The notes under the pieces: model-generated
What the model was told of the DNA's origin: nothing
The model's input: only the letters and a program-made list of their open reading frames with translations
Database searches by the model: none
Translations under genes and position numbers: made by a program
Origin: JAJDZL01 sp965220665
GTDB taxonomy: Bacteria > Pseudomonadota > Gammaproteobacteria > Arenicellales > JAJDZL01
DNA: 64,000 nucleotides
Assembly (NCBI GenBank): GCA_965220665.1
Contig: CBDCQQ010000004.1
Span: forward strand, 682,001 to 746,000
Reading direction: 5' to 3'
Shown here: piece after piece, positions 1-8,190 of the stretch
How positions within the stretch are numbered: the first letter of the stretch is position 1
Layout of the letters: every line of letters starts with the position of its first letter

Positions 1-338
1 AATGACCGCAGCTATTGCACCTGAATTCAGGAGGATGTCATGTGGTTCCTTTTGTCTGCCGTTGCACTGCGATTGCATCGCTGACTAGTGTAATGCAGTG
101 CTACTTTGTGTACCGCCCCGGCGCTGCGACGACAACCTCGGCAATACACCGCATCAGCAAGCCGCATTCGTAATGTAGTCTGAGTGTCTCTTTGTGCTTT
201 TGCGCAATTTCGAGTTCAGTAATCGGTGATTTCTGCGTTTTTTTGAAGAATCTGTGGAGTAGGATCATTTCACCTTATTGGAGATATTGATAAATCGTAT
301 AATTATTTATTATTCTTGTATATATAAATTGTTAATTG
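1..338. other. Non-coding left edge ending in an AT-rich promoter zone
   Basis: No convincing reading frame was found on either strand. The last 70 bases are strongly AT-rich and hold the likely promoter of the downstream toxin-antitoxin pair. No trace of fhcA or fhcB, the usual partners of the fhcD and fhcC genes further right, could be recognised here. Confidence 0.6.
275..303 (+). promoter_or_regulatory. Sigma70-type promoter for the AbiE pair
   Basis: TTATTG at 275-280 and a perfect TATAAT at 298-303 are separated by exactly 17 bases. The box lies 36 bases before the first ATG of the antitoxin gene, leaving a short AU-rich leader. AbiE antitoxins usually repress their own promoter, so this site may be autoregulated. 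That last point is family knowledge and is not seen here. Confidence 0.5.
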
Positions 339-872
339 ATGAAACTAAGTTCAGCGTTAGAGTCTTTACATGAGTTGGATTCCACTGGACGGTATGTTTA
401 TACCTCTAAGGATCTTCAGACAGTCTTCGCAGATGACAAATTCGATACTTTCCGAGCCGGGCTTAAGCGACTCGTAGAAAATAACATTCTGATTAGAGCA
501 GCTCACAGTGTGTACGTTTTTCGCTACTCTCGAAATGTTGGTGCTGACACATTGGAATCGATTGCCAGAACACTTAGACGTGGTTATTACAACTACGTTA
601 GTTTGGAGTCGGCACTTTCTAATTTTGGTGTAATTTCGCAGGTTCCAATTGATCGTCTTACTGTGATGACAACAGGACGCGGAGGTGAATTCAAAACTCC
701 GTTTGGTGTTGTGGAATTTACGCGTACGGCACGTCCGATTTCACAAAATATTGACCACCTGATAGACATTGGTCGACCTTTAAAAATGGCGACAGCAGAT
801 ACTGCATTGCGAGATTTAAGAAGGGTGGGACGCAATTTACATTTGGTAGATACTTCGCGGATTGATGAATAG
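339..872 (+). CDS. abiEi: AbiEi-type antitoxin of a type IV toxin-antitoxin system
   Basis: The product of about 177 residues resembles AbiEi antitoxins. An N-terminal winged-helix part covers roughly residues 1-80, with a stretch reading YTSKDLQTVF near residue 22. The C-terminal part carries the family's SLESAL (about residue 88) and TADTALRDL elements. Known AbiEi proteins bind their own promoter through the N-terminal domain and counter AbiEii without forming a stable complex. The ATG at 339 is preferred over the TTG just before it at 336. The gene overlaps the toxin gene by 8 bases, so the two are probably translationally coupled. The pair sits alone between a non-coding edge and fhcD, like a mobile cargo. 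Confidence 0.85.
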   Translation: MKLSSALESLHELDSTGRYVYTSKDLQTVFADDKFDTFRAGLKRLVENNILIRAAHSVYVFRYSRNVGADTLESIARTLRRGYYNYVSLESALSNFGVISQVPIDRLTVMTTGRGGEFKTPFGVVEFTRTARPISQNIDHLIDIGRPLKMATADTALRDLRRVGRNLHLVDTSRIDE

Positions 873-1755
873 TCAGCATAACGAGTTTGCGGAATTGGTG
901 GACCGCGCAGCGCGAAAATCCAATTTCGCTCATCTGCGAAATTCGATCGAAAAGGAGTTGTTAATTTATGATATTTTGTTCTGTCTCCATCAGAATAACT
1001 TACTGGACAACATCGTATTCCAAGGTGGTACTCTGCTGCGTTTAGGACATGGAGCGGAACGGTTCAGCGATGATTTGGATTTTGTCACCAACTCAAATTT
1101 CGCACTGTCAAGTCTCGTTCCACTCAAACCTTTAATCGAGCATTTTTTTGTCAAACGTTATGGTTTGGCTGTTGACGTAAAAGAGCCAGATTTTGCAGAT
1201 AACGATACCGATAGTGTCGGTGTTAAAGTGCACCGATGGCGTGTGAACGCCGCTACTAATCCGGAAAGAAAAAACTCAGCCAAGCAGCGAATTAAAATTG
1301 AAATAGCAACGGTACCCGCATATACAAAGCAAATTGTTGCGATCAGACCACACTATGATATCTTGCCTGATGGATACGAAGACGTCTTGATCATTTCAGA
1401 GACATTGAATGAAGTTATGGCTGATAAAATCGTTTCATTACCAGCAACTGAACGGTATATTCGATACCGGGATATTTGGGATTTATGCTGGTTGATTAAA
1501 CGCGGAGCGAAAGTTGATTCGCAACTTGTGTCGAAAAAAGTCGTCGATTATCGTCTAACGGAGTATGTGAAAAAGTTGAGAAAGACAATCGACAATCTGC
1601 AACGCGTTATCGCCAGTGTGGAGTTTCAAAGTGAAATGAATACATTACTCCCGATTGATGTGTTCGAGCGCACGTTAGGCAACAAACACTTTGTCGAACA
1701 TTTGTTTTCGTCGGTGAGAGATTTATTCGAACAGGTGCAGGATTCGTTGAAATAG
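865..1755 (+). CDS. abiEii: AbiEii-type nucleotidyltransferase toxin
   Basis: This 296-residue protein has the nucleotidyltransferase signature of the AbiEii/MenT toxins: GGTLLR at about residues 54-59 followed by RFSDDLDF at 66-73, whose aspartates should bind metal and NTP. Family members transfer nucleotides (in MenT, pyrimidines onto tRNA acceptor ends) and stall growth, aborting phage infection. A later DKIVSL-RYIRYRDIWDL region matches the family's C-terminal helices. The ATG at 865 lies inside the antitoxin's last codons. An in-frame TTG one codon earlier is possible. Length and motifs are complete, so the toxin is probably active. The exact RNA target cannot be read from sequence. Confidence 0.9.
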   Translation: MNSQHNEFAELVDRAARKSNFAHLRNSIEKELLIYDILFCLHQNNLLDNIVFQGGTLLRLGHGAERFSDDLDFVTNSNFALSSLVPLKPLIEHFFVKRYGLAVDVKEPDFADNDTDSVGVKVHRWRVNAATNPERKNSAKQRIKIEIATVPAYTKQIVAIRPHYDILPDGYEDVLIISETLNEVMADKIVSLPATERYIRYRDIWDLCWLIKRGAKVDSQLVSKKVVDYRLTEYVKKLRKTIDNLQRVIASVEFQSEMNTLLPIDVFERTLGNKHFVEHLFSSVRDLFEQVQDSLK

Positions 1756-1888
1756 TCGAGACTCTACTGTCATTTCAACATTAACGAATTCTGTTGAAAT
1801 TTTTGGGATTTGTCAACATTTATCGAATTTCACGGTTTCATGTGGGTCTTCACAGAAAACCGATTTATTCAGGGGCGACTAGTTAGGC

Positions 1889-2806
1889 ATGAGTAATCCC
1901 AGCACCACACTCAATGACATACTGATTCGGAAAACTTTTGCTGAGGCATTTCCGATGAAAGCAACTCGAATCGTCGTAACTGCGCGCAACAGAGTTTGGT
2001 TGAACCATGCTGTCAACTCGGTTACTGGATTTGCGACATCGGTCATTGCCTGCAAGGTTGAAGCAGGGGTTGAGCAATGGCTGAATCCTTCGCAAACTCC
2101 AGATGGACGTGAAGGCGCTGCCATTTTGCTCTTTGCAATGTCAGGCAATCAGTTGGAGGCTCAACTCAGAGACCGAGTCGGTCAATGTCTTTTGACTTCA
2201 CCGACCAGCGCAGTTTTTTCTGGCATGGATGAAGGCAAACCAGTTGCATTGGGAAAGGCCATTCGTTACTTTGGTGACGGTTATCAGATCTCAAAAATAC
2301 TTGGAAACAAGCGGTACTGGCGAATTCCTGTTATGGATGGCGAGTTTGTCTGCGAAGATGTGACTCACCGGATTGATGCTATTGGTGGTGGAAACTTTCT
2401 GATTATTGCAAAAGATATTGACAGCGCGCTGAGTGCAGCAGAATCTGCCGTTACAGCAATCGATAAAGTCGTCGATACAATTACTCCCTTTCCTGGTGGT
2501 GTGGTCCGTTCGGGTTCCAAAGTTGGTTCAAAATACCGCGGACTCATTGCATCCACAAACGATGCTTACTGCCCGACACTTCGAGGACTGGTGCCAACCA
2601 ATTTGCCAGATGGCGCAAATGCTGTATTGGAGATAGTCATTGATGGGTTAAATGAATCCGCCGTCGGTGATGCGATTCGCGAAGGGATTGTTGCAGCCTG
2701 TTCGGGAAAATGGTCCAAAGGAATTTTGGAGATTACCGCTTCAAACTTTGGCGGTAATCTCGGACCCTATCATTTTCATCTGCACTCCTTGATTGACTGC
2801 GCTTAA
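1889..2806 (+). CDS. fhcD: Formylmethanofuran-tetrahydromethanopterin formyltransferase (FhcD/Ftr)
   Basis: The 305-residue product is a full-length Ftr/FhcD homologue. The N-terminal region TFAEAFPMKATRIVVTA, the SVTGFATSVIACKVEAG stretch and the SGNQLEAQLRDRVGQC helix are family hallmarks. In bacteria FhcD is one subunit of the formyltransferase/hydrolase complex. It moves the formyl group between H4MPT and a methanofuran analogue during oxidation of formaldehyde-level C1 units to formate. It is followed after 66 bases by fhcC on the same strand, forming a two-gene unit. The usual partners fhcA and fhcB are not in the window. They must lie elsewhere or left of the edge, beyond the AbiE pair. 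Confidence 0.93.
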   Translation: MSNPSTTLNDILIRKTFAEAFPMKATRIVVTARNRVWLNHAVNSVTGFATSVIACKVEAGVEQWLNPSQTPDGREGAAILLFAMSGNQLEAQLRDRVGQCLLTSPTSAVFSGMDEGKPVALGKAIRYFGDGYQISKILGNKRYWRIPVMDGEFVCEDVTHRIDAIGGGNFLIIAKDIDSALSAAESAVTAIDKVVDTITPFPGGVVRSGSKVGSKYRGLIASTNDAYCPTLRGLVPTNLPDGANAVLEIVIDGLNESAVGDAIREGIVAACSGKWSKGILEITASNFGGNLGPYHFHLHSLIDCA

Positions 2807-2872
2807 GCTTAAATTGAATCCAGCAAAATAGAGTCGAATTGAAACTATCGATCTGATATCAGACAGCAAGTA

Positions 2873-3694
2873 ATGAATTCTGTAAAACCACTAACATTCA
2901 CTCGCAGGGAAGAACTGGACTTTCCTGTCGATATGAGATTCCTGAAAAAAATTGTCGATTCGAAGATGTCAACAAAAGAGACTGAGCAGGTTTTGATGTC
3001 AAGTCGACCTGATGCGTTGCGGATTGGAGACATATTCAAAGTTTCAGGTAATGATCACCAGAACATTGTGATCGAAAATTCAACTGCCAAGTTAGAAAGA
3101 ATCGGTACAGGTTGGAAACGCGGAACGATTAAGGTAATTGGCAACGCTGGTTCGTTTACAGCACAGTCACTAAGAGGAGGATGTGTTCACGTAGAAGGTT
3201 CGGTTGGTGATTTTTCAGGCTGCGGTATAAATGGTGGTCAACTAGTGATTGAAGCAGACGCGGGAAACGGACTTGGTGCCAGTTTACCTGGTGAAAAAAT
3301 TGGCATGAATGAAGGCTGGATTGTCGTTAAAGGTAACGCCGGGACTCGATTGGGAAATCGGATGAGACGAGGTCTTATCGCAGTCTACGGTGATGTTGGT
3401 GTCGGTGCCTGCAGCAATATGATTAGTGGAACTGTACTGTTACTTGGCGGTCAGGCAAACCTGCCTGGCACTCATATGCGGCGCGGTACAATCATTTGCG
3501 CATCCGAACCGAGCTTATCAGCTGATTCGTTCTTCGAACAGGTCTGTGAAGACAATACATTTTGGAATATCTTTTGTTCAAACATGGAGGGCTTTCACGA
3601 AAAAATCAAACAAACCCTTCTCTCCCGTTTTCCTCGTCGACGCTTTGTCGGCGATCTGAAAATTTATGGAATGGGTGAGATTTTCGTCATTTGA
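2873..3694 (+). CDS. fhcC: Formyltransferase/hydrolase complex subunit C (FhcC/FwdC-like)
   Basis: The 273-residue protein shows the repeated glycine-rich turns of the beta-helix found in FwdC/FhcC and in the glutamate synthase C-terminal domain. Examples are GTIKVIGNAGSF, GGCVHVEGSVGDF, GWIVVKGNAGTRLG and GLIAVYGDVG, spaced about 20-25 residues apart across residues 80-210. FhcC is a structural subunit of the formylmethanofuran-handling complex in H4MPT-dependent methylotrophs. It follows fhcD in the same orientation. Its last bases overlap the readable tail of an IS1595-type scar on the other strand, so an insertion or deletion event has reached exactly to the end of this gene. Confidence 0.92.
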   Translation: MNSVKPLTFTRREELDFPVDMRFLKKIVDSKMSTKETEQVLMSSRPDALRIGDIFKVSGNDHQNIVIENSTAKLERIGTGWKRGTIKVIGNAGSFTAQSLRGGCVHVEGSVGDFSGCGINGGQLVIEADAGNGLGASLPGEKIGMNEGWIVVKGNAGTRLGNRMRRGLIAVYGDVGVGACSNMISGTVLLLGGQANLPGTHMRRGTIICASEPSLSADSFFEQVCEDNTFWNIFCSNMEGFHEKIKQTLLSRFPRRRFVGDLKIYGMGEIFVI

Positions 3695-3899
3695 GCAAGC
3701 GATTTGACCGCCTGTGAAAGCATTTTTGGCTACGACGCTGTCTTTTAGCGGTTAATTTCCTGTACCAAGATGATCGGCCTCTATTTCCTCCTGTCTTCCG
3801 CTGACTGTATGGCGTGAAAATAAATTGAAACGCACCAAAAGCATCGTGCTGTACAGCAAAGGTGAGTACATGAACAGTGTTTTCAATGTCAAAATGAGT

Positions 3900-4210
3900 C
3901 TGAAACATATTATTGAGGTGAATCGGAACAGGAACGTGATTGCCGGCTGCCTGAATCAAACGTCTGGGCAGTTGCGGTCCCCAGTTGCGGCGATTTGACC
4001 AACACACGAACTCGTCGATGAATTCCTGCAGGTAAGTGCTGGATACTCCGCGGTAGGTACCCAGCAGATAGCGTTTCAGATTGGAGATGACGATGTGCAC
4101 GGTCGGCAGCCATTCGTCGACTTTCCCCGGTGGCGTGACCCGTGCCTCATGGTTCAGGCGTTGCGCCGGAACCTTGAGTACGGAGAAGGCGTTGATGAGA
4201 TTTCTTTTCG
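3900..4210 (-). pseudogene. 3' remnant of an IS1595-family transposase
   Basis: The minus strand reads in one frame through NAFSVLKVPAQRLNHEARVT, a linker, WLPTVHIVISNLKRYLLGTY, RGVSSTYLQEFIDEF and NRRNWGPQLPRRL. This is the conserved C-terminal part of ISXO2-like (IS1595 family) DDE transposases, including the HIVISNLKR motif. The N-terminal zinc ribbon and the first catalytic residues are missing, so the copy is dead. Readable sequence beyond the natural end runs into the end of fhcC. An N-terminal half of a related transposase lies separately near 39.1-39.4 kb. Confidence 0.8.
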
Positions 4211-4870
4211 AGAGTACCTGCCAATCCGAGCGTCATTAACTCGCTAGAAATACTCTGTTAGTGACATTTTGCAATTACGCATCGGTCTTCAGATGTTGCA
4301 GGTAGCTCACAAGCGAATGAATTTCTGTACTTGGGTTTTGGGGCGTTCGTTCTGTTTCCATCAATAATGGTTCGTTGAGGATTAATTTTTGCATCTTCTA
4401 GCCGGTCTTCAAGATCCCGAAACAACTCACACTGTGCCTTTTTGTAGTTTGGAAGATGTAGCTTCAAATCTCTTACGCGATCGATACCGAAACGAGACTA
4501 TTTTTGCAACAAGTGGCGCATGATACCGTCAAGAAGTTCTACCAGCGATCTGATTGATATATCAACAAGGCTAGAAAACCTTATTGATCTACCGTAATTG
4601 ACGCAGTCGGCAACTGAATCAATAACTCGCTTGCCAGTTTCAGGCAGTATCTAGTGGGCCTGAGCTTCGCACAACCGCCCTCGGCTATTGCGCCATTGGC
4701 TATATTCGCACAACTGCCTCGTTAGTATGCTACGCGTATAATCTCCACAACATAAAATAGTGCTCTGTTCAACATTTTGACTTGACGTAACTTATCCACT
4801 TCAAGTTAGATTCCCTAAGCGCGATTCAAAATCTGAATCGTCAAACATTTAGAATAAACCAACAGAATCA
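4211..4870. other. Intergenic region upstream of ilvE
   Basis: Apart from the promoter-like pair at 4782-4811, nothing coding was recognised in these 660 bases. A 69-residue minus-strand reading frame at 4258-4467 has no family resemblance I can see and no ribosome binding site, so it is not called. Confidence 0.5.
4782..4811 (+). promoter_or_regulatory. Possible sigma70 promoter of ilvE
   Basis: TTGACG at 4782-4787 and TTAGAT at 4806-4811 are separated by 18 bases, about 60 bases before the ilvE start codon. The -35 box is strong and the -10 box is weak. Confidence 0.35.
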
Positions 4871-5947
4871 ATGGTTACCCAGATAAATATCAGCAGAATC
4901 AAGCATAGCCGAATATCAGAAATTGATTTCAAAAATCTACAATTTGGGTCCCAGTTCAGCGACCATATGTTTGCTATGGAGTACATTGATGGTCAATGGC
5001 AGAATCATAGAATTGAGCCATTTGGATTGATCGAGGTTCATCCGGTATCCGCCTCACTTCACTATGGTCAGACAATATTCGAAGGAATGAAGGCGTACCG
5101 CGGTGTAGATGACAAAATTCGGCTCTTTCGTCCGGATATGAATCACAAGCGACTGACCGACTCATGCATCAGAATGTGCATACCACCGGTTGAAATAGAA
5201 ACGTTTTTGAGTGCTATCGAAGAGTTAGTTCGAGTTGATCATCAATGGGTTCCACCCTATGAAGGTCAGGCGCTTTATATTCGGCCCGTACTTTTTGCCG
5301 ATGAAGGCAGCCTGGATGTTCGACCTGGAAATCGATACCGTTTTCTGATCATCACCTCCCCTGTTCGCGGATACTTTGGCACTGGCTCACCTGCAGTAGC
5401 GCTCAAAGCTGAGGAGAAGTACACCCGCGCGATTCAAGGCGGTACTGGATCTGCTAAAGTTGGAGGAAACTACGCCGCAACCTTTTTAGCTTCAAGTCAA
5501 GGACGAGATGAGGGGTATGCCCAAATATTGTGGTTAGACGGGGTTGAGCACCGATACATCGAAGAGGTCGGTCAGATGAACATCTGTTTCGTCCTTGACG
5601 GAAAACTGGTCACCCCACCGTTGAGAGGTACTATTTTGCCGGGTGTTACCCGAGACAGTGTGATTCAGTTGACACGCGACATGGGAATTGAGTGCGAAGA
5701 AAGAATGATTGATATCAATGAGGTGATTGACGGAATCAAGAACGAAACTCTCCAGGAAGCGTTTGGTTGTGGGACAGCAGTTGTAGTCAATGCTGTTGGC
5801 AGCTTCGGTTATCGGGGACAGCAGTATGAAATTGGAAATGGCGAGATCGGGCCACTCAGTCAACGACTTTACAAGTTAATTTTGGGAATTCAGCGAGGCG
5901 AGGTCGAAGATACTCATAACTGGACAAGAGAAGTCGCGATCTCTTAA
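4871..5947 (+). CDS. ilvE: Branched-chain amino acid aminotransferase (class IV, group II)
   Basis: This 358-residue protein is a fold-type IV PLP aminotransferase of the longer, mitochondrial-like BCAT group. The motif GSAKVGGNYA places the PLP lysine at about residue 196. EVGQMNICFV, GTILPGVTRDSV and AFGCGTAVVV match the family's active-site loops. It interconverts leucine, isoleucine and valine with their 2-oxo acids, using glutamate as partner, in the cytoplasm. The gene stands alone on the plus strand behind a plausible promoter and ends 6 bases before a convergent nuclease gene. D-amino acid or lyase variants of fold type IV are less likely because the length and the EVGxMN motif are BCAT-specific. 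Confidence 0.93.
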   Translation: MVTQINISRIKHSRISEIDFKNLQFGSQFSDHMFAMEYIDGQWQNHRIEPFGLIEVHPVSASLHYGQTIFEGMKAYRGVDDKIRLFRPDMNHKRLTDSCIRMCIPPVEIETFLSAIEELVRVDHQWVPPYEGQALYIRPVLFADEGSLDVRPGNRYRFLIITSPVRGYFGTGSPAVALKAEEKYTRAIQGGTGSAKVGGNYAATFLASSQGRDEGYAQILWLDGVEHRYIEEVGQMNICFVLDGKLVTPPLRGTILPGVTRDSVIQLTRDMGIECEERMIDINEVIDGIKNETLQEAFGCGTAVVVNAVGSFGYRGQQYEIGNGEIGPLSQRLYKLILGIQRGEVEDTHNWTREVAIS

Positions 5948-5953
5948 TCGGGA

Positions 5954-6730
5954 CTATTCGCAGACAACACCGTCACCATCAGCATCTCGCATGAAAGGAT
6001 ATGCGGGATGGTCTCTGTAAACAGGTGCAATGCCGTGTCGCAAGGCTTCTTTGCAAGTAATTCGACCGTTTCGGTTGTCATCCCACGCTGCTAAGGGATC
6101 TGACGTTGATTGCTCTAGTGTGGGTTGAGCAGGCGCCACTTCGGTCGTATCGGAACATTCGAGCACAATCATTTCGAATGAGTCGCAATGAGATAAGATG
6201 GTCTGCAGAGCTGCAGCTTCACGCTGGTCAACACTTAAGCCATACTTTCGCTTGACAGCAATGACTCGGTCTGCAAACCAGCATTGATTCAAGTCCGGTA
6301 CCCACTCTGCGGCATCGTAATGAGACTTTTGAATTCGATTGACATGGGGGCTTGCAAGGGTGAGGTTCAACAGATCGGATGCAAACTTCTTGCGAACAGC
6401 TAAGCTAGCCGCACATAACCCGCTGTCATGCGCTTCAGAACGGGCAACAATGTGCTCAATATCGGTTTCGTAACGGCTGGTAAAACATCGCCCCGTATAA
6501 GGACTGTAAATTTTCCCAATTAAACCAATGATGACGGGTTCTACAGATTGAGGATAGGCGTAATCCTTGGAGCTATAGGGTGAGCATGATTTCTCTGGTT
6601 CAACTTTAAGTCCCTGCCAGCTATCTGCCGATACGCGGCCAACAACCAATGAGAGTACCAGACACAGACAAAGTCTGAACACACCGCTTGAATTCAACAA
6701 CAAGCTCTGATTGTTCAAGACTTGTATCAA
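5954..6730 (-). CDS. Secreted HNH-type nuclease with C-terminal Excalibur calcium-binding motif
   Basis: A hydrophobic stretch near residues 18-35 (LCLCLVLSLVVGRVSA) looks like a signal peptide. The central part contains IEHIVARSEAHDSGLC, FASDLLNLTLASPHVN and CWFADRVIAVKRKYGL, the pattern of GmrSD/DUF1524-like HNH endonucleases with the histidine as likely general base. The final 40 residues read WDDNRNGRITCKEA and DADGDGVVCE, an Excalibur-type Ca-binding motif. Together they suggest an extracellular or periplasmic DNase, perhaps for nutrient scavenging. The start is uncertain: TTG at 6730, TTG at 6718 or GTG at 6682. The gene converges on ilvE. Confidence 0.8.
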   Translation of the reverse strand: MIQVLNNQSLLLNSSGVFRLCLCLVLSLVVGRVSADSWQGLKVEPEKSCSPYSSKDYAYPQSVEPVIIGLIGKIYSPYTGRCFTSRYETDIEHIVARSEAHDSGLCAASLAVRKKFASDLLNLTLASPHVNRIQKSHYDAAEWVPDLNQCWFADRVIAVKRKYGLSVDQREAAALQTILSHCDSFEMIVLECSDTTEVAPAQPTLEQSTSDPLAAWDDNRNGRITCKEALRHGIAPVYRDHPAYPFMRDADGDGVVCE

Positions 6731-6774
6731 TTTGGTAAAAATAACTAAATTAAGAACTTTATAGATGAAGAATT

Positions 6775-8109
6775 TTACCGTTCTCTGCCCGCTTTGAATT
6801 CACCCCAGCGTGTAACAACTTCGGCTCCAATCGTACAGAATGGTTCAGGTGGCAATTTAACTGGCCTAGCGAGCTTAAGAACATGATCTACTGAACTGGA
6901 TTGATGTCCACAAATGAATTCAGCAACCAATTTTCCGTGTAGTGTACCCTGCACCGTACCGAGACCATTTTGACAACAAGCAGAATAAAGACCCGTATCG
7001 AGTTCACCAAACACAGGTACAGCATTTCGACTAAGACACAGTAATCCGCCCCAACTGTATTCCATGTTCACTTTAGCCAAGTTAGGAAATCTCTGCATAA
7101 AGGATCGAATATGAGTTCGCTTTGCTCTTTCAAGTCGTGAAATTGGTACATTTCTCTTTGGCGCCCAACTAACTCCGTTTCTTATCACAATTCGATCTCC
7201 CCCTGTTCCGGAAATTCGGCGTACAGTCGAACCCAAGGAATCCGCAGGAGTAATTCCCCAGGCTGGTTCTCCACTCAGTGATTTGATCTCATCGCTGGTC
7301 AATTGCCTTGTAATCGAAGCATAGAGATAGATGTGCATCAAACGATGACGAAAGTAACCAAAACTCTCAATGTGACCATTCACTGCTAGAACAACGATTT
7401 TTGCCTCAACAGAACCTTCTGGTGCCTTTAACTTCCAAGCGTTTCCAATTTTATCTAGGCTTAAAATCGGAGATTTTTCAAAGATTTGAACCTCACTATG
7501 ACTTACACCCTTCGCGAAACTGCGAACATACAGCCCTGGTTTAATCAAACCGTTGCCAGGGGTTGCAAGTCCGCCAAGATAGTAGCGTGACCCGCAAATT
7601 TCATACATCTGTTTTTCGTCAAGAATTTCGCATGGCTCGTCGAGTTTCGACAGATGCGCTGCATAATCTGAATTGTGTTTGAGCCCGGTCGCGGTAGCTG
7701 CCGCGTTTATTTTTCCGGCAATACTAAAAGCCTCTTCAGTCAGATGGTATTCCTCAGCGGCTTCCTGAGCAAAACGAATGGCTTCGCGATTCAATGCTGT
7801 TTGCTGTCGATCAATTTCAATCTGTCCAACATAGTCTTTCGAACCCAGGTTATGAGGCAAGTCAATCATAAAGCCAGAATTACGTCCTGAGGAACCTTCA
7901 CAAATTTCTCTTGCTTCAAAAATTGCAATTTTGCTCTTCGGTTCCAACTGTCTTAGACGTCTAGCAGCAGATAAACCGGCAAATCCAGCACCAATTACTG
8001 CAAAGTCGACCGTTATGTCCTCTTCCAGTTTCGGGTAAGTCGGCCCACGGGCAACAATGCTTGCCCACCCTGCTGGTCCAGGATCAAATGGCAGGCGACT
8101 GACTTGCAT
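6775..8109 (-). CDS. FAD-dependent amine/D-amino acid oxidase family protein
   Basis: The 444-residue protein begins with the dinucleotide-binding motif VIGAGFAGLSAARRL at about residues 37-51, followed by EGSSGRNSGFM. This is the arrangement of glycine/D-amino acid oxidase (DAO) family flavoproteins and of PuuB-like gamma-glutamylputrescine oxidases. The C-terminal part has a WGGLLCLSRNAVPVFGEL stretch and a GLGTVQGTLHGKL stretch typical of this subfamily. It probably oxidises a secondary or N-methylated amine. It lies 81 bases downstream of the MttB-family gene in the same direction, and near a betaine transporter, which points to quaternary amine breakdown. The substrate cannot be assigned from sequence. 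Confidence 0.8.
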   Translation of the reverse strand: MQVSRLPFDPGPAGWASIVARGPTYPKLEEDITVDFAVIGAGFAGLSAARRLRQLEPKSKIAIFEAREICEGSSGRNSGFMIDLPHNLGSKDYVGQIEIDRQQTALNREAIRFAQEAAEEYHLTEEAFSIAGKINAAATATGLKHNSDYAAHLSKLDEPCEILDEKQMYEICGSRYYLGGLATPGNGLIKPGLYVRSFAKGVSHSEVQIFEKSPILSLDKIGNAWKLKAPEGSVEAKIVVLAVNGHIESFGYFRHRLMHIYLYASITRQLTSDEIKSLSGEPAWGITPADSLGSTVRRISGTGGDRIVIRNGVSWAPKRNVPISRLERAKRTHIRSFMQRFPNLAKVNMEYSWGGLLCLSRNAVPVFGELDTGLYSACCQNGLGTVQGTLHGKLVAEFICGHQSSSVDHVLKLARPVKLPPEPFCTIGAEVVTRWGEFKAGRER

Positions 8110-8190
8110 AAAGAGGAGTACCGTTAATTGTCTAAATTGCTGAATCGCCGAGCGAAATTCAATGTAGAGAACAACTGCAACCGAAATCGG

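Noticed and set aside
4258..4467. 69-residue minus-strand frame
   Set aside because: No ribosome binding site, no recognisable motif and no partner gene.
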